NCBI GenBank assembly: GCA_945863115.1
Contig: CAMAYZ010000001.1
Span: 1 to 64,000 of the forward strand
Source: Bifidobacterium breve
GTDB lineage: Bacteria; Actinomycetota; Actinomycetes; Nanopelagicales; Nanopelagicaceae
Reading direction: 5' to 3'
Length of the DNA stretch: 64,000 nt
Part shown: positions 1 through 8,280 of the stretch, piece after piece
How the letters are laid out: each line of letters opens with the position of its first letter
How positions within the stretch are numbered: the stretch's first letter is position 1
Translations under genes and position numbers: made by a program
The notes under the pieces: generated by a model
Databases searched by the model: none
Told to the model about the DNA's origin: nothing
Seen by the model: only the letters and a program-made list of their open reading frames with translations

Positions 1-48
1 AACCCAACACCATTCGTATTCACCCAAGTTTCCCAAATGACAAAGTAA
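1..48 (+). CDS. rplM: 50S ribosomal protein L13, C-terminal fragment
   Basis: The first 15 codons read in frame to a TAA and give a tail ending in PFVFTQVSQMTK. This resembles the PF-x-x-x-Q-V-x-Q tail of actinobacterial L13. The reading frame is open to the left edge, so only the end of the gene is present. L13 is an early-assembling protein of the large ribosomal subunit. It sits 18 bases upstream of rpsI, the classic rplM-rpsI pair. The identification rests on a short tail plus this gene order. Confidence 0.75.
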   Translation, partial: NPTPFVFTQVSQMTK

Positions 49-66
49 GTAACAGGAGCCATATAA

Positions 67-555
67 ATGTCTGATTTTGATACCGCAATCGATACCGATG
101 TTGAAGAAGTACCAACATCGTATTCATCATCAACTCCTGGTATTGCACCTGGCCGCAAAGGTGTTCTTGCACCTGGTGGCGGAACTGGTCGTCGTAAAGA
201 AGCAGTTGCACGTGTTCGCTTAGTTCCTGGTTCAGGAAAGTGGACAGTTAACGGTAAAGAATTAGCAGTTTATTTCCCAAACAAAGTTCACCAACAATTA
301 GTGTCAGAACCATTCCGCACAGTTGGTGCTGAAAATGAATTCGATGTTGTCGCGCGCATTAACGGTGGCGGAACATCAGGACAAGCTGGCGCACTTCGTT
401 TAGGTGTTGCTCGTGCTCTTAACGAAATCGATCGTGATGCAAACCGTCCTTCGCTTAAGAAGGCTGGCTTCCTTGCACGTGATGCTCGTGTTATCGAACG
501 TAAGAAGTACGGCCTAAAGAAGGCTCGTAAGCGTTCTCAATACAGCAAGCGTTAA
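67..555 (+). CDS. rpsI: 30S ribosomal protein S9
   Basis: S9 is a small-subunit protein whose basic tail reaches the P-site tRNA. The 162-residue product has an acidic, low-complexity N-terminal extension of about 35 residues, common in actinobacterial S9. The S9 core follows: [13 protein letters not shown] near residues 39-51, [21 protein letters not shown] near 97-117, and the lysine/arginine-rich end [17 protein letters not shown]. The final SKR is the conserved S9 terminus. An AGGAG-type ribosome binding site (aacaggagcc) lies just before the ATG. It follows rplM by 18 bases and precedes glmM by 16, so the three are probably co-transcribed. Confidence 0.97.
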   Translation: MSDFDTAIDTDVEEVPTSYSSSTPGIAPGRKGVLAPGGGTGRRKEAVARVRLVPGSGKWTVNGKELAVYFPNKVHQQLVSEPFRTVGAENEFDVVARINGGGTSGQAGALRLGVARALNEIDRDANRPSLKKAGFLARDARVIERKKYGLKKARKRSQYSKR

Positions 556-571
556 TTCACACTTCACAATC

Positions 572-1894
572 ATGGCTCTCTTTGGCACTGATGGTGTCAG
601 AGGTGTCGCCAATGTCGATCTCACCGCAGAACTAGCACTCGATTTAGCAGTTGCTGCTGCACATGTATTAACTGAAGTAGGCGCAATCTCAAAGATTCGA
701 CCTAAAGCAATTGTTGGTCAAGACTCACGTGCATCTGGTGAATTCCTAGAAGCAGCAATTGTTGCGGGCTTAGCAAGCGCTGGCGTAGATGTTTATAAAG
801 TTGGAGTTCTTCCGACACCTGCAATCGCACATTTAGTTGCATCAAGTGGCGCAGATCTTGGCGTAATGATTAGTGCCTCACATAATCCAATGCCTGATAA
901 CGGCATTAAATTCTTCGCTAAAGGCGGGGGAAAATTAGATGACGCTTTGGAAACAGCAATCGAGAACCGACTAAATGAACCTTGGGACCGCCCAGTTGGC
1001 AAAGACGTTGGCCGAGTTATTGTTGATGAATCCGCAGCCGAAAGATATATCTATCACTTGCTCTCTTCGCTCTCCGTAAATCTAAGCGGGATTAAAGTCG
1101 TTGTGGATTGTGCAAATGGCGCTGCATCAGAAGTTGCACCAGAAATTTATGCCCGGGCTGGCGCCGAAGTAATTGCGATTTCAAACCAACCAAATGGCTT
1201 AAACATTAATGAAAATTGTGGATCAACCCATCTTGAGAATTTAATTGCACAAGTAAAGAAACATGGTGCCGACTTAGGTATTGCGCATGATGGAGATGCC
1301 GATCGCTGTTTAGCAATTGATGCATCAGGGAACCTGGTAGATGGCGATTACATTCTCGCTATTTTGGCTAAGGAATGGAAAGTTCAAACTGTTGTCGGCA
1401 CTGTTATGACGAATCTTGGATTCATAAAAGCAATGACTGAAACTGGAATTGCATTTGAGAAGACACCGGTTGGCGATCGCTATGTTTTAGAGAATATGTT
1501 GGCCAACGGCCACAAACTTGGTGGCGAACAATCAGGCCACATAATTATGCTAGATTTTGCAAATACCGGAGATGGTTTGCTAACTGCGCTACAACTAATG
1601 TCAGTCATGGCAAAATCTAAGAAGCCTTTGAGTGAATTATCAAAAATTATGGTTCGTTTTCCACAAGTATTGCTAAATGTTGATGGAGTTAATAAAGCCA
1701 ATCTCACAACATCGAAAGCCATCGCTGCTGCTATTGGAGATAGCGAATCAAAACTTGGAGCTAATGGTCGAATCTTGCTTCGCGCATCGGGCACTGAACC
1801 ACTTGTAAGAGTTATGGTGGAAGCCGAGAGCGAAGTTGTAGCATCAGAAATCGCTCAGAAACTGGCAGCGCTAGTAAGATTAGAACTCTCGTAA
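572..1894 (+). CDS. glmM: Phosphoglucosamine mutase
   Basis: GlmM interconverts glucosamine-6-phosphate and glucosamine-1-phosphate on the cytosolic route to UDP-GlcNAc, needed for peptidoglycan. The 440-residue protein has the family N-terminus FGTDGVRGVAN. The phosphoserine loop ISASHNPMPDNGIKF carries the catalytic serine at residue 103. The metal-binding loop DGDADRC and the C-terminal phosphate-binding RASGTEPLVRVMVE are also present. Length is normal for the family. It starts at an ATG 16 bases after rpsI without a strong ribosome binding site. glmS follows, so two consecutive steps of the same pathway are adjacent. Confidence 0.97.
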   Translation: MALFGTDGVRGVANVDLTAELALDLAVAAAHVLTEVGAISKIRPKAIVGQDSRASGEFLEAAIVAGLASAGVDVYKVGVLPTPAIAHLVASSGADLGVMISASHNPMPDNGIKFFAKGGGKLDDALETAIENRLNEPWDRPVGKDVGRVIVDESAAERYIYHLLSSLSVNLSGIKVVVDCANGAASEVAPEIYARAGAEVIAISNQPNGLNINENCGSTHLENLIAQVKKHGADLGIAHDGDADRCLAIDASGNLVDGDYILAILAKEWKVQTVVGTVMTNLGFIKAMTETGIAFEKTPVGDRYVLENMLANGHKLGGEQSGHIIMLDFANTGDGLLTALQLMSVMAKSKKPLSELSKIMVRFPQVLLNVDGVNKANLTTSKAIAAAIGDSESKLGANGRILLRASGTEPLVRVMVEAESEVVASEIAQKLAALVRLELS

Positions 1895-1904
1895 TCTTCT
1901 AATT

Positions 1905-1924
1905 CTCCTAACCTTAAGAAGGAG
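1905..1924 (+). promoter_or_regulatory. Possible SD-sequestering hairpin before glmS
   Basis: CTCCT at 1905-1909 is complementary to AGGAG at 1920-1924, which is part of the glmS ribosome binding site. A competing short hairpin, CCTT/AAGG (1912-1915 with 1919-1922), would also cover it. The stems are only 4-5 base pairs, so this may be chance. The 38-base glmM-glmS gap is far too short for a glmS ribozyme. Confidence 0.25.
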
Positions 1925-1932
1925 CTCTTTAT

Positions 1933-3753
1933 ATGTGTGGCATTGTTGGTTACACCGGTAAAGATCTCGCACTTGGTCCAGTTTTAGAGGGACTACGAAA
2001 ACTCGAATATCGCGGATATGACTCTGCCGGAATTGCGCTAATTACAGATGCTGGCGAAAAACTTTGGATTGAAAAACGTGCCGGTAAATTAGGAAACCTT
2101 GAAGAAATCTTGGGAGATAAAGTCCCGAATTCTCATAGCGGAATCGGTCACACCAGATGGGCTACACATGGTGGACCAACCGATGAAAATGCACATCCAC
2201 ATTTAGATAATGAAGGAAAATTAGCGGTAATCCATAATGGAATTATTGAGAATTATTTAGAACTACGTCAGCAGTTAGAAAAAGCCGGACATATATTTAA
2301 ATCTGAAACCGACAGCGAATCTGTCGCCCACCTTCTAAGTGATTCTCGCAAGAAGCATGGTGGTGATTTAGCAGCTGCGATGCGCGAAGTATGCCAACAG
2401 TTGCGTGGGTCTTTCACACTGCTTGCAATCCATAGCGATCAACCGGGACGAATAGTTGGTGCCCGCCGAAATTCACCACTTGTAGTTGGTGTTGGTGATG
2501 GCGAGAACTTCCTAGCTTCTGATGTTTCTGCTTTTATTTCTCATACTAAGCGCGCTCTTGAATTAGGGCAGGATGAAGTTGCAGATATAACAGCCGATGC
2601 AATTGTCATCACAAATCTCACTGGAAAAACCTTGCCACATAATGAATACGAAATCTCTTGGGATGCCAGCGCAGCAGAACGTGGCGGCTTCGAACACTTT
2701 ATGCTTAAGGAAATTTTCGAACAACCTAAAGCAATTGCAGATACCTTGCTTGGAAGAATTTCTGGCTTGGAAAGCGATGTAACAAAAGGCATCGATTTAA
2801 AGAATATCGATAAAGTCGTAATCATTGCTTGCGGAACCGCTTATCACGCAGGCTTGGTTGGCAAGTATGCAATTGAAAAGTGGGCAAATATTGCAGTAGA
2901 TGTGGAACTTGCATCTGAATATCGCTATCGCGAACCGAGCGTTGATAATAAAACTCTTTTAATTCCAATTTCACAATCCGGTGAGACCATGGATACCTTG
3001 ATGGCGATGAGATACGCGAAGGAAAAGGGCGCCAAAGTATTTGCAGTTTGCAATACAAATGGTTCTACAATTCCGCGGGAATCAGATGCAGTTCTCTACA
3101 CACATGCCGGTCCAGAAATAGCAGTGGCATCAACTAAAGCTTTTGAGACTCAACTGATTGCAATGTATTTAATCGGACTTCACTTAGGCCGCATTAGGGG
3201 CACAATCTCAGCCGAATTAATGGCTGAAATAGAGTCCGAACTATCTGAGCTGCCAGCAAAGGTTGAACAAGTATTGGAGACGGTTGAACCGTTGCGTGAG
3301 CTAACTAGAAAATTTAGTAAATCAACCTCGATGTTATTTTTAGGCCGACATGTTGGTTTCCCAACTGCTCTTGAAGGCGCCCTTAAATTAAAAGAATTGG
3401 CATATATGCATGCTGAGGGTTTTGCTGGTGGCGAATTAAAACATGGGCCAATCGCTTTAATCGAAGATGGGACACCTGTTGTAGCAATCATGCCCGCAGC
3501 TGGCTCGTTATTGGCAGAGAAAATGGCCTCGAATATTCAGGAAGTTAAGGCCCGAGGTGCAGTAATAATTGCAATCGCAGATTCGCCACTTGCTGCCGCA
3601 AATCATTTAGTTCGAATCCCAACCACTCATGAATTCTTACAACCAGTGCTTTCAGTTGTTCCGCTACAAGTAATCGCATACGAAATGGCAATTGCGCGTG
3701 GCAACGATGTTGATCAGCCACGTAACCTTGCCAAGTCCGTAACTGTTGAGTGA
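1933..3753 (+). CDS. glmS: Glutamine-fructose-6-phosphate aminotransferase (isomerizing)
   Basis: GlmS makes glucosamine-6-phosphate from fructose-6-phosphate and glutamine, the entry step of amino-sugar synthesis. The 606-residue protein begins MCGIVGY, placing the catalytic N-terminal cysteine at position 2 of the glutaminase domain. HTRWATHGGPTDENAHPH follows at about residues 73-90. Two SIS sugar-isomerase domains occupy the second half, with ISQSGETMDTL, ELKHGPIALI and the C-terminal LAKSVTVE. The ribosome binding site is AAGGAG at 1919-1924. The stop overlaps or abuts the next gene, implying translational coupling. Confidence 0.98.
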   Translation: MCGIVGYTGKDLALGPVLEGLRKLEYRGYDSAGIALITDAGEKLWIEKRAGKLGNLEEILGDKVPNSHSGIGHTRWATHGGPTDENAHPHLDNEGKLAVIHNGIIENYLELRQQLEKAGHIFKSETDSESVAHLLSDSRKKHGGDLAAAMREVCQQLRGSFTLLAIHSDQPGRIVGARRNSPLVVGVGDGENFLASDVSAFISHTKRALELGQDEVADITADAIVITNLTGKTLPHNEYEISWDASAAERGGFEHFMLKEIFEQPKAIADTLLGRISGLESDVTKGIDLKNIDKVVIIACGTAYHAGLVGKYAIEKWANIAVDVELASEYRYREPSVDNKTLLIPISQSGETMDTLMAMRYAKEKGAKVFAVCNTNGSTIPRESDAVLYTHAGPEIAVASTKAFETQLIAMYLIGLHLGRIRGTISAELMAEIESELSELPAKVEQVLETVEPLRELTRKFSKSTSMLFLGRHVGFPTALEGALKLKELAYMHAEGFAGGELKHGPIALIEDGTPVVAIMPAAGSLLAEKMASNIQEVKARGAVIIAIADSPLAAANHLVRIPTTHEFLQPVLSVVPLQVIAYEMAIARGNDVDQPRNLAKSVTVE

Positions 3754-3754
3754 A

Positions 3755-4426
3755 ATGACGACTGATCTCTTAGATAAACGGCGGGCTGAAATGTTTCATG
3801 CCCTTCGAGTATCTGGACTCTTGCTTCTAGGATTTCTCTTCATAACCCAACAAGTTCTAACCCGTGGTTGGATTTATGAACTAGATCATTACATTTTAAA
3901 TCTAAAGAATCCAAAATTTACTGGCCTTGCTGGACATATTTTAATTGGGTTAGATGACCTTGGACTGCGTTGGTTTACTGCGACCGTGCTTTTGATTTCG
4001 GCCAGCTTTATCGGTTGGAGATTTAAGTCTTTCCGCCCAATTAATCTTTCAATTCTTGCTTTACTGGCGCTCAACGTTGTTGTTGGCTTAACTAAAATTT
4101 ATATCGGAAGAACTAAACCAAGACTTTCAATAGATGTGTTATTCGCTAATGGGATGTCTTATCCAAGTGGGCATGCATCAAATGCTTTAGTCAGTTGGGG
4201 ACTCCTGGCATATTTGATTTACCGTTATACAAATCGCGCACCATTTCAGGGAATTAACTTGTATCCAATAGTTGGATTGATAACTTTTATTGTTGTAATG
4301 GTCTCCCTTATTAGAAACACTCATTGGTTTTCAGATCTAATTGGTGGGGTATTTATTGGTGGGGCGCTACTCGTTGCGGTGATTGCGATAGATCGATTTA
4401 TTCCATCAAAGAAACAGCCTTCGTAA
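3755..4426 (+). CDS. PAP2-family membrane phosphatase
   Basis: This is a type 2 phosphatidic acid phosphatase-like integral membrane enzyme of about 223 residues with five or six hydrophobic segments. The phosphatase motifs are KIYIGRTKPR, PSGHASNA (catalytic histidine near residue 140) and NTHWFSDLIGG. The arginine usually six residues before the last motif's histidine is a serine here, with an arginine three residues before it, so this motif is a variant. Such enzymes dephosphorylate lipid phosphates or undecaprenyl pyrophosphate, and the substrate cannot be told from sequence. I chose ATG 3755. A TTG at 3746, inside the glmS end, is also possible. The stop overlaps acpS by one base. An undecaprenyl-pyrophosphate role would fit the neighbours glmS and alr but is inference. 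Confidence 0.85.
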   Translation: MTTDLLDKRRAEMFHALRVSGLLLLGFLFITQQVLTRGWIYELDHYILNLKNPKFTGLAGHILIGLDDLGLRWFTATVLLISASFIGWRFKSFRPINLSILALLALNVVVGLTKIYIGRTKPRLSIDVLFANGMSYPSGHASNALVSWGLLAYLIYRYTNRAPFQGINLYPIVGLITFIVVMVSLIRNTHWFSDLIGGVFIGGALLVAVIAIDRFIPSKKQPS

Positions 4427-4776
4427 TGAGCTCTATTTTAGGAATCGGAATCGATGTAGTTGCGATTGATCGCTTTGAAGAATCCTTAGCGCGCACCCCC
4501 GGACTTCTGACTCGAGTGTTTACGCCAAATGAAGCAAAGTTGAATTTATCCAGTTTGGCAGCCAGATTTGCGGCGAAGGAAGCGTTGGCTAAAGCGCTTA
4601 ATGCGAAGGCAGCATTTAATTGGCAAGAAGCCGAAGTAGTAAGTGAGGCTTCAGGTAAGCCAAACTTTGTATTTTCTGGTGAAATGGCGGTTCGTCTCGC
4701 AGGACATAACGTCCACTTAACACTTTCGCATGATGCCGGAATTGCGTCAGCTATGGTGATTGTCGAGGTTAAATAA
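4426..4776 (+). CDS. acpS: Holo-[acyl-carrier-protein] synthase
   Basis: AcpS transfers 4'-phosphopantetheine from CoA to the serine of acyl carrier protein, activating fatty acid synthesis. The 116-residue protein has the family's N-terminal GIGIDVVAIDRFEE, whose aspartate binds magnesium, and RFAAKEALAKAL with the second acidic ligand. LSHDAGIASAMVIVE lies near the end. The start is ATG 4426, overlapping the previous stop in TAATG; the longer upstream reading frame only reads the PAP2 gene out of frame. In many actinobacteria acpS sits beside alr or between glmS and alr, as here. Confidence 0.95.
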   Translation: MSSILGIGIDVVAIDRFEESLARTPGLLTRVFTPNEAKLNLSSLAARFAAKEALAKALNAKAAFNWQEAEVVSEASGKPNFVFSGEMAVRLAGHNVHLTLSHDAGIASAMVIVEVK

Positions 4777-5870
4777 TGCGCGCTTTTGTTGAAGTAAATT
4801 TAAATGCAATTTCAAATAATATTAAGTTAGTTAAATCCAAGACCCAAGCGCAGATTCTTGCAGTTGTAAAAGCTGATGCTTATGGGCATGGCCTGATTCC
4901 GGTTGCAAAGTGTGCGGTTGATGCCGGTGCTACGTGGTTAGGCGTTGCGTTATTAGAGGAAGCAATCTTGCTCCGTAAAGCTGGCATAAAAGTGCCAATT
5001 ATTTCTTGGCTAACGCCACCGAGCTCAGATTTTAAGCAGGCGATTGAACTCGATATCGATCTGGCAATTCCTTCGCTAAAACATTTAGAAGTGATTGTTG
5101 CGGCCGGTAAAGCACTCGGAAAAAAGCCACGAGTTCATATCGAAGTAGACACTGGAATGACCCGAGGTGGTTTATTGGGTGAGTGGCCGGAGTTTTTAAT
5201 TGCTGCAAAGGGCGCGGATATTGAAGTCGTCGGATTTTGGTCGCACTTTGCTAGAGCAGATGAACCTGATGAAATTGCAAATCAAAGTCAGATGCTGGAA
5301 TTTGAGAGCAAGTTAGCGCAATTAATTGCAACTGGAATAACTCCAAAATATATTCATCTAGCCAATTCTGCGGCAACACTAACTAATCCAAATTCGCATA
5401 AGAATATTGTTCGTTTAGGAATTGCAATGTATGGGCTGAGCCCAGATGTAAACACACTTGGCTCATCTCAGAATTTAGAGCTTGAACCTGCAATGACACT
5501 AAAAGCCGAAATTCATTTAGTAAAGCGTGTTCCAGCTGGTTCGCCAGTTGGATACGGTGGCACTCAAACCACGTTGCGCGATACCAAACTAGCAATTATT
5601 ACTATTGGATATTCCGATGGAATTCCACGCAATGCAAGTAGCGCTGCAGGTGTATTTGCTGCGGGCCGTAAAGCGGCGATAATTGGGCGAGTATCCATGG
5701 ATCAATTCGTTGTGGACCTTGGGGCCGACTCCAATGCAGTGGCCGGCGAAATAGTGGAAGTTTTTGGGGCTAATGGATATTCGATTGATGATTGGGCGGC
5801 CGCATCCGGGACGATTAATTACGAGATAGTTACGCGAATTGCCGCTCGCGTGCCTAGAATCTACGCGTGA
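4776..5870 (+). CDS. alr: Alanine racemase
   Basis: Alr is a PLP enzyme that makes D-alanine for peptidoglycan. The 364-residue protein carries the cofactor lysine in VVKADAYGHG (K32). GYSDGIPR and GRVSMDQFVVDLG follow in the C-terminal half, where the second catalytic tyrosine lies in the family. Length is typical. The start overlaps the acpS stop by one base, and the end overlaps the GTG of the following ABC ATPase by four, so alr is translationally coupled to the amino-acid transporter operon. Confidence 0.96.
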   Translation: MRAFVEVNLNAISNNIKLVKSKTQAQILAVVKADAYGHGLIPVAKCAVDAGATWLGVALLEEAILLRKAGIKVPIISWLTPPSSDFKQAIELDIDLAIPSLKHLEVIVAAGKALGKKPRVHIEVDTGMTRGGLLGEWPEFLIAAKGADIEVVGFWSHFARADEPDEIANQSQMLEFESKLAQLIATGITPKYIHLANSAATLTNPNSHKNIVRLGIAMYGLSPDVNTLGSSQNLELEPAMTLKAEIHLVKRVPAGSPVGYGGTQTTLRDTKLAIITIGYSDGIPRNASSAAGVFAAGRKAAIIGRVSMDQFVVDLGADSNAVAGEIVEVFGANGYSIDDWAAASGTINYEIVTRIAARVPRIYA

Positions 5871-6655
5871 GTTCAACCCAACTAGCCCTATCGAACATCT
5901 CGGTTTCTTTTGGTGGGATTAAAGCGCTAACCGATGTCTCACTTACAGTTCCAAAAAATAGTGTTGTCGGATTAATTGGTCCAAATGGCGCCGGTAAGAC
6001 AACTGTATTTAATTGCATCTCTGGACTTGTAAAAAGCGATTCTGGGAAATTTGAATTTGATAGCGTTGCAAGAGCCTTTCCTAAACCACACGAATTAGTT
6101 GATCTTGGAATTACTCGAACCCTTCAAGGTGTTGGGTTATTTAATGAACTTTCAGTTCTACAAAATGTAATGGTTGGGGCAGATAAAAAATATAAGCCAA
6201 ATTTTGTTAAAGAAATTTTAGGGCTATCTGGAAAGACCGAAGCGAAATTAGTGCAGCGAGCAGAAGAGGCCCTTGCCTGGGTTGGTGGCGCTTCTTTAAT
6301 TGGTCGCGAACCTTCAGAACTTAGTTATCCGGATACCAAGCGAGTTGCCTTAGCGCGTGCGCTAGTAACAAATCCAACGTTGCTACTTCTGGATGAGCCT
6401 GCTGCTGGATTAGGACAAGATGATATTGATTCGTTAGCTGCTTTGATTAAGCAGTTGAAGCGACGTTGCGCTATTTTAATTGTCGAACACCATGTTGATT
6501 TTGTTAGCGAAATATCTGACTCAGTGAGTGTTTTAAACTTTGGAAAATTACTTGCATCCGGAACATATGATGAGGTTAAGCAAAACCCAGCAGTGATTGA
6601 GGCCTATTTGGGCCATACTGATAAATCTGATGAGAATTCAAAGCTGGGTGCTTAA
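5867..6655 (+). CDS. livG: Branched-chain amino acid ABC transporter ATP-binding protein (LivG-type)
   Basis: This is one of two ATPases energising a HAAT-family importer. Walker A is GPNGAGKT at residues 38-45 and Walker B is LLLLDEPAAGLG. The switch histidine is in IVEHHVDFV. The signature motif reads LSYPDTKRVALARAL, whereas LivG proteins usually have LSYGxxR; the changed YPD is an oddity that might affect ATPase coupling. The start is GTG 5867, inside the end of alr. The stop overlaps livF by one base. The 262-residue length is normal. The transported substrate is inferred only from family membership. Confidence 0.9.
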   Translation: MSSTQLALSNISVSFGGIKALTDVSLTVPKNSVVGLIGPNGAGKTTVFNCISGLVKSDSGKFEFDSVARAFPKPHELVDLGITRTLQGVGLFNELSVLQNVMVGADKKYKPNFVKEILGLSGKTEAKLVQRAEEALAWVGGASLIGREPSELSYPDTKRVALARALVTNPTLLLLDEPAAGLGQDDIDSLAALIKQLKRRCAILIVEHHVDFVSEISDSVSVLNFGKLLASGTYDEVKQNPAVIEAYLGHTDKSDENSKLGA

Positions 6656-7368
6656 TGCTTATTATTTCTAATTTAGTAACTGAATTCGCATCGATTAAAG
6701 CGCTAAATGACATTAGCTTTCAAGCCAAACCTGGCTGCATCACAACTGTTATCGGTGCAAATGGTGCAGGTAAGAGCACTCTGCTTAGGACAATTTCTGG
6801 ACTTGAGAGACCAACCAGTGGATCAATTAAGTGGTTTGATGAAGAGTTAACCCATAAAAGCGTTGAGTCGATTGTCAGAAGTGGCATCGCTCAAGTTCCT
6901 GAAGGTCATGCTGTTATTTCACAACTTAGCGTTGCGGAAAATATTGAATTAGGTGGTTTATTCCGTAAGCGGATAGCTCGTGGCGATTTAGCAATTGCGA
7001 CCAAAGAAGTTTATGAACTCTTCCCAATTCTCTTTGAACGTCGCCGTGAACCCGCTGGCTCGCTTTCAGGTGGTGAGCGACAGATGTTGGCTATTAGTCG
7101 CGCCCTTGTTTCTCGTCCAAAATTATTGTTGCTAGATGAACCATCTCTAGGCCTAGCACCACTTATTTCGGCACAGATAATTAGCACCGTAAACGAATTA
7201 TGTAAATCGACTGGTCTCACAGTTTTACTTGTAGAACAGAATGCAAACACCGCACTTGCAGTTGCTGACCACGGTATCTTGCTAGCCCTTGGAAAAGTAA
7301 TCGCAAATTTACCAGCGAAAGAATTGATTGCTGATTCTTCCCTCCGAGCCGCGTACTTGGGGTATTAA
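6655..7368 (+). CDS. livF: Branched-chain amino acid ABC transporter ATP-binding protein (LivF-type)
   Basis: This is the second ATPase of the importer, 237 residues. Walker A is GANGAGKS and the signature LSGGERQMLAISRAL is canonical. Walker B is LLLLDEPSLGLAP, and the LivF-type LLVEQNANTALAVAD segment carries Q and N after the catalytic glutamate region. Its intact signature contrasts with the altered one in livG, so the two sites may be unequal. The gene overlaps livG by one base and is directly followed by the permease genes with no gap. Confidence 0.93.
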   Translation: MLIISNLVTEFASIKALNDISFQAKPGCITTVIGANGAGKSTLLRTISGLERPTSGSIKWFDEELTHKSVESIVRSGIAQVPEGHAVISQLSVAENIELGGLFRKRIARGDLAIATKEVYELFPILFERRREPAGSLSGGERQMLAISRALVSRPKLLLLDEPSLGLAPLISAQIISTVNELCKSTGLTVLLVEQNANTALAVADHGILLALGKVIANLPAKELIADSSLRAAYLGY

Positions 7369-8280
7369 ATGGATTCCTTTTTAACTGCCTTCTTTTCAGG
7401 GACCTCACAAGGTGCAATTTATGCATTGGTCTCACTTGGTTTAGTTCTGGTTTGGCGTGGTGCTGGTGTTGTTAATTTTGCGCAAATGGGACAGGCGATG
7501 TTCACCACCTATATCGCTTCTCAACTAATCCAGAACGATTACTCTTATTGGAGCGCATTTGTAATTGCTCTGGTTAGCGGCGCAATTCTTGGTGCAATTG
7601 TTGATCTTGGTTTAATGCGCCCATTAACTTCTCGGAAAAATTCACAACTTTTGAATAGCCAATCAATGCGAACCACAATTCCGGTAATTGCTTCACTTGG
7701 AATCCTCGGCGTTTTAAAAGCGGTAGCTGGAATTTTATGGGCCGGCGAAGAGCGAGGTTTCCCTTCACCTATTGCGGCAAACGCTTTAACTATTGGCGAC
7801 ACCACTCTTGCAATTACTGGTTTTGATCTCTTTGTAATTGGAGTTGTCTTTGTGACTTTAGTTTTAACAACTATTTTCTTTACAAGAACTGGCATGGGAC
7901 TCGCGATGCGGGCCAGCGCTCTCAATCCTGAAGTAACAAGACTTAGTGGAATTAGAGTTGGTTCAGTTAGAACTTTAAGTTGGGCGATTTCAGGAACTGC
8001 ATCCTCACTTGCCGGGCTCTTGGTTACTCCAAAAACGAATCTGTCGCCAAATACCTTGGATCTACTTTTAATCGTGGGCTTTACCGCAGCGGTCGTGGGC
8101 GGCCTAAATAGTTTGGCGGGATCAGTTCTTGGTGGATTTATCGTCGGTTATGTCATTGCATTTGTAAATGTTTATAGCGCCCCAGAAAATGTTTTCCTTG
8201 CAATTCTCGTCTTTTTGCTGCTTGCGCTCTTCATTCGCCCACAAGGAATCCTCGGCAGTAAGGAGGTGAGACGTGTCTAA
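7369..8280 (+). CDS. livH: Branched-chain amino acid ABC transporter permease (LivH-type)
   Basis: This is a 303-residue inner-membrane permease with about eight hydrophobic segments. Family features include GAIYALVSLGLVLVWRGAGVVNFAQ at the start (LivH proteins have 'G-x-x-Y-A-L-x-A-L-G-L-x-x-x-x-G'). The cytoplasmic loop RTGMGLAMRASALNPEVTRLSGI contacts the ATPase. The gene begins immediately after the livF stop and overlaps livM by eight bases (GGAGGTGAGACGTG gives livM a ribosome binding site inside livH). Confidence 0.93.
   Translation: MDSFLTAFFSGTSQGAIYALVSLGLVLVWRGAGVVNFAQMGQAMFTTYIASQLIQNDYSYWSAFVIALVSGAILGAIVDLGLMRPLTSRKNSQLLNSQSMRTTIPVIASLGILGVLKAVAGILWAGEERGFPSPIAANALTIGDTTLAITGFDLFVIGVVFVTLVLTTIFFTRTGMGLAMRASALNPEVTRLSGIRVGSVRTLSWAISGTASSLAGLLVTPKTNLSPNTLDLLLIVGFTAAVVGGLNSLAGSVLGGFIVGYVIAFVNVYSAPENVFLAILVFLLLALFIRPQGILGSKEVRRV

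Noticed and set aside
4324-4425. Longer acpS frame starting at 4324
   Set aside because: The extra residues are tryptophan-rich and read the end of the PAP2 gene out of frame. The AcpS family begins at the ATG 4426 sequence.
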